DNA of 9,729 nt from an uncultured Bacilli bacterium. GTDB taxonomy: Bacteria > Bacillota_I > Bacilli_A > RF39 > UBA660. Each line of letters starts with the position of its first letter. Within the stretch, counting starts at the first letter, position 1. The position numbers were made by a program, and so were the translations under genes. The notes beneath the pieces are model-generated. The model had not been told where the DNA came from and did not search any database. It saw only the letters and a list, made by a program, of their open reading frames with translations. This document shows, piece after piece, positions 1 through 4,815 of the stretch. Where the stretch lies: NCBI GenBank assembly GCA_944363695.1, contig CALVUW010000040.1, positions 1-9,729 of the forward strand, in the 5' to 3' direction.

Positions 1-816
1 ATTATCGTAACGAATACATCTAGTAGTAGTCAAACGGTAACAATTGGTATCGCCGGCGGATTAGTGAACAATGAACTGACCTTAGAGGATGGTCAAATTG
101 CCATTAATCAAGAAGCAGTATTTAGTGCTGGTAGTAAGAGTATTACAGGAGGTAGTATTCAATTAGCAAAGACAAGTTCTATTAAAACAGGAGAAACAGT
201 AAGTTTTACGACGACTGCGACAAGTGGCTTTAGTTATTATGGAGCGACAGTACTAGATAGTAGTGGTAAAACGGTGGCGACACTTAGTTCTAGTCAAAAA
301 AGTTTTACAATGCCAAGTAGTGATGTTGTTGTATCGCCAAAATGGAAATATGCTGATAAACTTATTTTCCGAGGAGATGGCTCGACAGTGGCAGATACTA
401 GTTTTGTACAAGGAAAACAAGAAGGAAGTACAGCTTCTATTACATTTAATACAAGTGCACCGTTAAATTTTATTACGCCTACTGCTAATAGTGCTAGAAT
501 TGATGCCTGGACAACTAAAATGTATGATTTAACACACTATGCTAGTATATATGGGGCAGTTTACAGCGGTAATGCTACGAGATCTTCTAAATTTGCTGCT
601 GCAGTAGCTAAAAGCAGAAGTGATTGGGTATTCTATGATAAGTTTTTAGAAACTAATAATCAATGGGACTTGCAGCCTCAGGTATGGTTGCATCCAACTT
701 TGGATATTACTGATTTAAGTGGTAGTTACTATATTGGTTTTCAATATTTAAGTTTTAGTCAGGTAGCTACAGCTAGTTTAACAGAAGTAACGTTAATCGG
801 TAGAGTATATCAATAA
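1..816 (+). CDS. Surface/exported protein, C-terminal part (5' end outside window)
   Basis: The frame is open from base 1 to the TAA at 814-816, so this is the 3' end of a longer gene; the GTG at 64 is only an internal valine codon. About 271 residues are visible. The first 35 or so (IIVTNTSSSSQTVTIGIAGG onwards) resemble residues about 131-166 of the surface protein at 8129 (IRVSNISNSSVTVNLGVEAG), so the missing N-terminus probably carries a similar SipW/TasA-type signal. Next comes a Ser/Thr-rich beta-type repeat (roughly bases 140-345) with a G-E-T-V-S-F core and a closing F-T-M-P-S-S-D-V-V-V, the pattern of divergent InlB-type B-repeats. The last 150 residues have aromatic patches, no sortase motif and no membrane anchor, and I do not recognise them. 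Location outside the membrane is inferred from the paralogue. Function is unknown; adhesion or binding is only a guess from the repeat type. Confidence 0.8.
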   Translation: MIVTNTSSSSQTVTIGIAGGLVNNELTLEDGQIAINQEAVFSAGSKSITGGSIQLAKTSSIKTGETVSFTTTATSGFSYYGATVLDSSGKTVATLSSSQKSFTMPSSDVVVSPKWKYADKLIFRGDGSTVADTSFVQGKQEGSTASITFNTSAPLNFITPTANSARIDAWTTKMYDLTHYASIYGAVYSGNATRSSKFAAAVAKSRSDWVFYDKFLETNNQWDLQPQVWLHPTLDITDLSGSYYIGFQYLSFSQVATASLTEVTLIGRVYQ

Positions 817-818
817 AT

Positions 819-850
819 AGAGAAATAGTGTCTAATTTCTCTTTTTATTT
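819..850 (+). terminator. Rho-independent terminator after the surface protein gene
   Basis: AGAGAAAT at 819-826 pairs perfectly with ATTTCTCT at 835-842 across an 8-base loop and runs into TTTTTATTT. It starts 3 bases after the stop codon and separates the surface gene from the polysaccharide genes. Confidence 0.75.
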
Positions 851-878
851 GCTATCTGCTTTGCTAATGGTTTATACT
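849..878 (+). promoter_or_regulatory. Candidate promoter of the polysaccharide genes
   Basis: TTGCTA (849-854, 4/6 to the -35 consensus) lies 18 bases before TATACT (873-878, 5/6 to the -10). It directly follows the terminator and would start RNA near 885, giving a leader of only about 16 bases that still includes the AAGGG ribosome site at 891-895. This is by eye only. Confidence 0.35.
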
Positions 879-900
879 AACAGTAGGAAGAAGGGACGCT

Positions 901-2064
901 ATGAAAAAAATTGTTATTTTGGCCCTGCATCTTGGCTATGGCGGTGTAGAAAAATCTATTGTTACTTTAGCTAATTTATTAGCTGCCAACGCTAATTTTG
1001 AAGTGGAAATTGTTTCGATCTATCATTTGTATGAAAATTCAGCTTTTCCAACAGATAGTCATGTTAAAACTACGTATTTGCTTTCTTCTGATCTTTCCCC
1101 TAATAAACAAGAGTGGATGTCTAGTTTAAAACATCTTCATCTATTACGCTTTGCCAAAGAATCACTTAAGAGTGTTAGAATTTTACATAAACGAAAAAGT
1201 GAAATGGCCGCTTATCTTAAGTCTTGTCGTGCTGATATAATTATTTCGACTAGGGTATTGTTGAATGATTTATTATGTCTTTATGGCAAAAAAGAAATTG
1301 TCAAAATTGGTTGGGAACATAATCACTATCATGAAGACCTCAAGTATGCAATGGATGTGGTTCGCTCGGCGAAGAATTTGGATTATTTGGTATTAGTATC
1401 TAAAGATTTACAACGGTTTTATGCTAAGAAAATGGAAGGCAATCATTGTCAATGTGTCTATATTCCTAATACCTTAGATCATCTACCAGATCAGCTTAGC
1501 CCACTAACCGAAAAAAGACTTGTCAGTGTAGGACGTTTATCACCGGAAAAAGGGTATTTAGATTTATTAAAAGTTTATAGCTTATTAATGAAACAATATC
1601 CGGATTGGATGTTAGATATTGTTGGAGATGGTTCTGAAAGAAAAGTATTAGAAACATATATTACTTCTCATCATTTAACAGATAAAGTAACTTTGCATGG
1701 TTTTCAAGATAGTGACTATATTGATAAATTAATGCATCATTCCTCTATTTATGTGATGACAAGCTTTACAGAATCTTTTGGAATTGTATTGTTAGAGGCA
1801 ATGAGTCATGGCCTACCTTGTATTGCCTTTGATTCAGCTGAAGGTGCAAGAGAAATTATTACCTCAGGACGGGATGGTTATTTGATTCGACGTCGTAATT
1901 ATGATATGATGGTACAAAAAATAGTTGATTTAATTAATGATCCTAAAAAGCGAAAAGAATTAGGTGAAAATGGTCGTCATAAGATTAGTGAAGTATATAG
2001 TAAAGAGAGTGTGTTAGATCAATGGTTAAAAATAATCGAAAACAACAAAAAAAACCAAGAGTAA
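901..2064 (+). CDS. Glycosyltransferase family 4 (GT-B fold)
   Basis: A 387-residue protein of the usual GT4 length. It transfers a sugar from a nucleotide-sugar donor to a growing lipid-linked glycan on the cytoplasmic face of the membrane. The N-terminal half starts with a beta strand and a glycine-rich acceptor-side loop (GYGGVEKS, residues 12-19). The C-terminal donor-binding half has VGRLSPEKG (210-218) with the phosphate-contacting Arg212 and Lys217, then GDG at 242-244, and the EX7E motif E291-SFGIVLL-E299, the family signature for retaining enzymes. ATG 901 has AAGGG 5 bases upstream. The end overlaps the next gene, so this is the first gene of a tightly packed set. The sugar transferred cannot be read from sequence; a donor such as UDP-Gal or UDP-GalNAc would fit the galE in the same locus, but that is inference. 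Confidence 0.9.
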   Translation: MKKIVILALHLGYGGVEKSIVTLANLLAANANFEVEIVSIYHLYENSAFPTDSHVKTTYLLSSDLSPNKQEWMSSLKHLHLLRFAKESLKSVRILHKRKSEMAAYLKSCRADIIISTRVLLNDLLCLYGKKEIVKIGWEHNHYHEDLKYAMDVVRSAKNLDYLVLVSKDLQRFYAKKMEGNHCQCVYIPNTLDHLPDQLSPLTEKRLVSVGRLSPEKGYLDLLKVYSLLMKQYPDWMLDIVGDGSERKVLETYITSHHLTDKVTLHGFQDSDYIDKLMHHSSIYVMTSFTESFGIVLLEAMSHGLPCIAFDSAEGAREIITSGRDGYLIRRRNYDMMVQKIVDLINDPKKRKELGENGRHKISEVYSKESVLDQWLKIIENNKKNQE

Positions 2065-2525
2065 TGTTTATTTCTAGTACAGGTGGTCATTTGGGAGAAT
2101 TATTGCAATTGCAGCCTTTATTTCCTCGTTATAGCTATTCTTTAGTAACAGAAAAAACAAAAACTACTAAATCATTAAAGCAAAAACATAAACATGTAGG
2201 CTTTTTAGTATTTGGTTCTAAAGATCATAAACTTAGTTATCCATTTAAGCTATTATATAATTGTTTTAAGAGTTTATTTCTTTATTTTAAATTTCATCCT
2301 GATTATGTTGTGACGACTGGCGCTCATACCGCGGGTCCGATGTGTTGTCTAGCTAGAATTTTTGGTTCCAAAGTTATTTATATTGAGACTTTTGCTAATA
2401 TTGATACCAAAACGATTACTGGTAAATTATTTTATCAGTTTCATATTGCCAATCTCTTTATTGTGCAATGGAAGGATATGTTAAAGTTATATCCAGAAGC
2501 TACCTATGGGGGGTGGATTTATTAA
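2022..2525 (+). CDS. Alg14/PssD/Cps14F-like glycosyltransferase subunit
   Basis: Matches the small bacterial Alg14-like proteins (PssD, Cps14F, about 150 residues), which recruit and enhance the partner Alg13-like catalytic subunit at the membrane. Visible motifs are SSTGGHL (18-24), TTGAHTAGP (98-106), IYIETFA (119-125) and the family's typical QW...YP...YGGWIY end (149-167). The downstream gene is the expected partner. Two starts are possible: ATG 2022, which overlaps the GT4 gene by 43 bases and supplies the basic lead-in KKPR to the first beta strand, and ATG 2064, which shares its A with the preceding stop (TAATG). Neither has a strong ribosome site, so translation is probably coupled to the GT4 gene. 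I prefer 2022 because family members normally have a few residues before the VMFISS strand. In pneumococcal type 14 the homologous pair adds beta-1,4-Gal; the sugar here is not proven. Confidence 0.85.
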   Translation: MVKNNRKQQKKPRVMFISSTGGHLGELLQLQPLFPRYSYSLVTEKTKTTKSLKQKHKHVGFLVFGSKDHKLSYPFKLLYNCFKSLFLYFKFHPDYVVTTGAHTAGPMCCLARIFGSKVIYIETFANIDTKTITGKLFYQFHIANLFIVQWKDMLKLYPEATYGGWIY

Positions 2526-3328
2526 TGATTTTAGTGACACTCGGCACACAAGATAAAGGTTTTGATCGTCTTTTAAAAGCGATTGATCGAGAAATTAAAA
2601 AGGGTACCATTACTGATAGAGTAGTGGTCCAAGCAGGCTATACAGAGTATCAAAGCGATAAGATGGAAATATTTGATATGATTGATAAAGAAGCCTTAGA
2701 AAAGCTAACCCAAGAAGCGGATTTGATTATTACGCATGGTGGTGTAGGCAGTATTTTAACAGCTCTATCTTATGGAAAGACTATTATTGCTGTACCTAGA
2801 TTAAAAAAGTATAAAGAACATACCAACGATCATCAAAAACAAATTGTTAATCGCTTTGCTAAAGAAGGCTATATTTTAGCGGCTAAAGATTTATCGCAAC
2901 TTGGTAAAATGATTGAGAAAGCGAAGACTTTTCATCCTAAAAAGTATCGGAGTAATCGTGATCAATTTTTACAGGTAATTGATCAATATATTATAGATAC
3001 GAATCATACTAGTTGGTTAAATCGGGATGGAAAAATTATTGGCGTGGTCATGATTAACTTTTTGGTGTTTTGGCTATTAACCACTTGGTTAGAAAATGCC
3101 TATATAGCTAGCAGCATAGCCTATCTTTTATCTATTGGTCTTACATTATTAATGCATCATTCCTGGCTAAAAGCTCCATTTCGCTTAGCTTTCTATTTTT
3201 ACGCCTTGGATATTTTAATACTCTTACTGATAGATCAGCTTGACTGGCCGATATTAGTAGGAAAACTACTAGCGAATCTTATCGCCTTCATTATCTATCA
3301 CTTCTTAGAAAAAGCAAATAATAAATAA
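2525..3328 (+). CDS. Alg13/PssE/Cps14G-like glycosyltransferase subunit with C-terminal GtrA-like membrane domain
   Basis: Residues 1-155 form the catalytic-type Alg13-like half: TLGTQ (5-9), THGGVGSI (70-77) and VPRLKKYKEHTNDHQ (90-104), which bind the nucleotide sugar in this family (PssE, Cps14G, EpsF type). Those relatives normally end near residue 160. Here about 107 residues follow, with four predicted membrane helices (about 171-189, 192-210, 219-238, 242-261). Their layout and the last helix (KLLANLIAFIIYHFLEK) recall GtrA-like proteins, a four-helix family linked to polyprenyl-linked sugar handling; this assignment is by eye. I choose ATG 2525, which overlaps the previous stop (TAATG), rather than ATG 2468 further upstream, because MILVTLGTQ is the natural family N-terminus and GGGGGGTGG at 2508-2516 serves as ribosome site. 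The gene pairs with the Alg14-like subunit before it. Confidence 0.85.
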   Translation: MILVTLGTQDKGFDRLLKAIDREIKKGTITDRVVVQAGYTEYQSDKMEIFDMIDKEALEKLTQEADLIITHGGVGSILTALSYGKTIIAVPRLKKYKEHTNDHQKQIVNRFAKEGYILAAKDLSQLGKMIEKAKTFHPKKYRSNRDQFLQVIDQYIIDTNHTSWLNRDGKIIGVVMINFLVFWLLTTWLENAYIASSIAYLLSIGLTLLMHHSWLKAPFRLAFYFYALDILILLLIDQLDWPILVGKLLANLIAFIIYHFLEKANNK

Positions 3329-3433
3329 AAATTATTCTGATATATTGATTTTCATTTTATTTTTAACACATCCATTATCTGCAAGTGGCAAAAAAACAAA
3401 AGTAAGTTTAATACCTATGATAAAAGTGAAGAT

Positions 3434-3463
3434 ATCTATTAGTTGCAAGATATATTAATAGAT
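3434..3463. repeat. Inverted repeat, candidate operator before the BRO gene
   Basis: ATCTATTA (3434-3441) and TAATAGAT (3456-3463) are perfect 8-base inverted arms 14 bases apart. The repeat overlaps the -35 and spacer of the candidate promoter at 3443-3471, the position expected of a repressor site. The stem is AT-rich and has no T-run, so it does not look like a terminator. Confidence 0.35.
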
Positions 3464-3471
3464 GCTCTAAT
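3443..3471 (+). promoter_or_regulatory. Candidate promoter of the BRO-N gene
   Basis: TTGCAA (3443-3448, 4/6) is 17 bases from TCTAAT (3466-3471, 5/6). A start near 3478 would leave a 20-base leader holding GAGGG at 3483-3487, ten bases before ATG 3498. The rest of the 169-base gap after the Alg13-like gene shows no terminator; there is a weak AT-only stem at 3317-3336. Confidence 0.35.
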
Positions 3472-3497
3472 AAGTTAAGAAAGAGGGATGTAGAAAA

Positions 3498-4358
3498 ATG
3501 AATCAGAACAAATTACGAATTATTTCCAATTTATTTAATGGCGCTGAAATTAGAAGCATATGGAATAACGAAGAGGAAGAATATTATTTTAGTGTTATTG
3601 ATGTTATCAGTGTATTAACGGAGAGTCAAGATCCAGCTCATTATTGGAGAACATTAAAATCAAGATTGCTGAAAGAAGGAAATGAAACCGTCACAAATTG
3701 TGACACTTTCAAATTAAAAGCAAAAGATGGTAAAATGCGTAATACAGATATGTTAAGTACACAGAATATGTTAAGACTTATTGAATCTATTCCTTCTCCT
3801 AAAGCGGAGCCTTTTAAAATGTGGTTAGCGGCTTTAGGTCAAGAAAGAATTGATGAGGTATTTGATCCTGAAATTGCGATTAATCGTGCGATTAGATATT
3901 ATCAAGAGCGTGGATATGATAATGCTTGGATCAAAGCTAGATTAGATGGGATTATCGATAGGAATAAACTGACTGACATTTGGAAAAATAGTGGAATTTC
4001 TAAAAATTATGAATATGCAATTCTTACGAATGAAATTTATAAAGAATGGTCTGGAATGACGGCAAAGCAATACAAAAACTATAAAGGCTTACGAAAAGAA
4101 TCACTAAGAGATAATATGTCTGATATTGAAGTGGCACTGGCCGATTTAGGAGAAGTAGCTACAAGAGAACTTGCTAAAGAACATAAACCTTATGGTTTGG
4201 AACAAAATAAAAAAATTGCTCAAATGGGCGGGAATGTTTCTAAAGTAGCAAGAGATAATTTAGAACAAAAACTAGGAAGATCCGTTATTAGTAAAGAAAA
4301 TACTTTAAATTATGAATATATAGATGAAAACAAACATTTAGAAAATAAAGATTCATAA
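3498..4358 (+). CDS. BRO-N domain protein (phage antirepressor/DinD-like)
   Basis: A 286-residue soluble protein. Residues about 8-115 match the BRO N-terminal domain: F-N-G-A-E-I-R-S-I-W (13-22), YFSVIDVISVLT (30-41), the W-R-T-L-K segment (50-54), then the T-D-M-L-S-T-Q-N-M-L-R-L-I-E-S-I-P run (83-99). BRO-N domains bind DNA in baculovirus and phage proteins. The C-terminal half (120-270) is charged and helical, with RYYQERGYDNAWIKARLDGI (133-152) and YKNYKGLRKESLRDNMSDIE (192-211), and is shared by stand-alone chromosomal BRO proteins often labelled antirepressor or DNA-damage-inducible protein D. No other phage gene is present. It sits inside a polysaccharide locus with its own candidate promoter and operator, so it looks like an insertion or a local regulator. 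A role in controlling the neighbours is inference only. Start ATG 3498 has GAGGG at 3483-3487. Confidence 0.8.
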   Translation: MNQNKLRIISNLFNGAEIRSIWNNEEEEYYFSVIDVISVLTESQDPAHYWRTLKSRLLKEGNETVTNCDTFKLKAKDGKMRNTDMLSTQNMLRLIESIPSPKAEPFKMWLAALGQERIDEVFDPEIAINRAIRYYQERGYDNAWIKARLDGIIDRNKLTDIWKNSGISKNYEYAILTNEIYKEWSGMTAKQYKNYKGLRKESLRDNMSDIEVALADLGEVATRELAKEHKPYGLEQNKKIAQMGGNVSKVARDNLEQKLGRSVISKENTLNYEYIDENKHLENKDS

Positions 4359-4384
4359 TTCAAAATAACTAAAATGAATTATGA
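4353..4384. repeat. Inverted repeat across the BRO stop codon
   Basis: TCATAATTCA (4353-4362) and TGAATTATGA (4375-4384) are perfect 10-base arms around a 12-base loop; the TAA stop lies in the left arm. No T-run follows, so termination is doubtful. It could be an RNA-stabilising 3' hairpin, a protein-binding site or a former insertion junction. Confidence 0.5.
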
Positions 4385-4422
4385 TATCTGTGATATACTA
4401 TATTAAAGATAGGAGTCTAAGG

Positions 4423-4485
4423 TTGAAAAAAATATTGACTAAACAAGAACGCAAAAAAGATTTTGTGAAAAAACGCAAAATTTAA
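4423..4485 (+). CDS. Possible 20-residue basic small protein
   Basis: A TTG start with AGGAG at 4411-4415 (7-base spacing) opens a 20-codon frame ending in TAA at 4483-4485. A TATACT at 4394-4399 could be a -10, but no good -35 precedes it. The peptide has eight Lys and two Arg, begins MKKILTKQERKK and has no hydrophobic stretch. It could be a genuine small protein, the N-terminal remnant of a lost gene, or chance in A-rich DNA. The correct ribosome-site spacing is the only positive evidence. It lies just left of the inverted-repeat segment. Confidence 0.25.
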   Translation: MKKILTKQERKKDFVKKRKI

Positions 4486-4486
4486 T

Positions 4487-4715
4487 GTTTATGATAACAA
4501 TTCAAAAAATAATATGTTGAGGCATTGACTGAAAATTCCTAAACTAAAAACGATTAATGTTTTAACATAGATAAGGTTACGTGCTCGACAGTAAAAACTG
4601 TTATCGGCAACACTCATTTGTACACTAGGAATAATCGACACATATAATTATACGGGTTTAAAGTTATACTTTAACACCACTCACCTCGCCGTGCTCTGTA
4701 GTGTACCTGCAACGA
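4487..4715 (-). ncRNA. Candidate structured RNA transcribed on the minus strand
   Basis: The consensus minus-strand promoter at 4722-4749 would start RNA near 4715. The transcript reads through a G+C-richer stretch with nested complementary segments and no coding frame, which suggests a structured RNA. The 3' end is uncertain. On this strand a weak stem (4481-4474 with 4467-4460, one mismatch) is followed by six T (complement of 4453-4458) and may terminate it at about 260 nt. I checked by eye for tmRNA, RNase P, SRP and common riboswitch signatures and found none. Alternatively the transcript is antisense to the end of the BRO gene. Confidence 0.3.
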
Positions 4716-4730
4716 ATTGTTATTATAAAC
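4487..4730. repeat. 244-bp segment bounded by 17-bp inverted repeats
   Basis: GTTTATGATAACAATTC at 4487-4503 is the reverse complement of GAATTGTTATTATAAAC at 4714-4730 with one mismatch (16/17). The interior has no ORF of note. It is richer in G+C than its surroundings (18 of 30 bases at 4681-4710) and holds nested pairing: GTACACTA (4620-4627) with TAGTGTAC (4699-4706), a TTAAAG/CTTTAA hairpin (4658-4674), and a side hairpin ACAGT/ACTGT (4588-4601). CGTGCTC occurs twice (4580-4586, 4690-4696). No clear target-site duplication borders the repeats. Possible identities are a MITE-like element, an invertible segment, or the gene of a rod-shaped structured RNA. No recombinase or transposase is in the window. 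Confidence 0.6.
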
Positions 4731-4749
4731 TAAAATAGCGTAATGTCAA
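4722..4749 (-). promoter_or_regulatory. Consensus sigma-70/A promoter on the minus strand
   Basis: Read on the minus strand, TTGACA (4749-4744) is followed after 16 bases by TATAAT (4727-4722). Both hexamers are perfect, the best promoter in the window. The -10 lies inside the right inverted repeat and the -35 just outside it, so transcription runs into the 244-bp segment and away from the ligase gene. No minus-strand ORF follows. Confidence 0.7.
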
Positions 4750-4755
4750 ATTTTT

Positions 4756-4767
4756 CAAATCGATTTG
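4756..4767. repeat. 12-bp perfect palindrome, candidate protein-binding site
   Basis: CAAATCGATTTG is fully symmetric and lies between the minus-strand promoter and the ligase gene, just upstream (for that promoter) of its -35. A regulator dimer site is possible; no matching second copy was seen. Confidence 0.3.
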
Positions 4768-4769
4768 TG

Positions 4770-4801
4770 CCTTTCAGAGGACTGAAAGGACGATAGAAAG
4801 G
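4770..4801 (+). promoter_or_regulatory. Two mutually exclusive hairpins before the ligase start
   Basis: CCTTTCAG (4770-4777) pairs perfectly with CTGAAAGG (4782-4789) around an AGGA loop. The first six bases, CCTTTC, can instead pair with the second GAAAGG at 4796-4801, which is most of the only Shine-Dalgarno-like sequence before ATG 4816. The 8-bp hairpin should dominate and leave the ribosome site free; the alternative would cover it. No ligand-binding domain is recognised. Confidence 0.4.
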
Positions 4802-4815
4802 AATGTTAGTTAATT

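Noticed and set aside
263..466. 67-codon frame inside the first surface protein gene
   Set aside because: It lies in another frame of a clearly coding region, has unlikely composition and no family resemblance; a shadow frame.
2508..2513. Run of six G as a second contingency tract
   Set aside because: It encodes the family-typical GGW end of the Alg14-like protein and is short; it is better read as coding sequence that doubles as a ribosome site.
2468..2524. Upstream in-frame ATG for the Alg13-like protein
   Set aside because: The 19 extra residues overlap the Alg14-like C-terminus out of frame; MILVTLGTQ at 2525 is the natural start and has its own ribosome site and stop-start overlap.
3322..3460. 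Open stretch with a hydrophobic run (LIFILFLTHPLSASG) between the Alg13-like and BRO genes
   Set aside because: No ATG, GTG or ribosome site at its head, only about 45 codons, and it overlaps the end of the Alg13-like gene.
4681..4720. Resemblance of the plus strand to part of a Bacillus SRP RNA (CTGTACCTGCAA-like)
   Set aside because: The match is short and imperfect, and the obligatory GGAA-loop domain of SRP RNA is absent on both strands.
4487..4730. Retron or diversity-generating element
   Set aside because: Inverted repeats around a non-coding segment would fit a retron RNA, but no reverse transcriptase is encoded in the window.
4731..4815. Plus-strand promoter for the ligase gene
   Set aside because: No hexamer pair with acceptable spacing was found; transcription is probably read-through or starts within the repeat segment.
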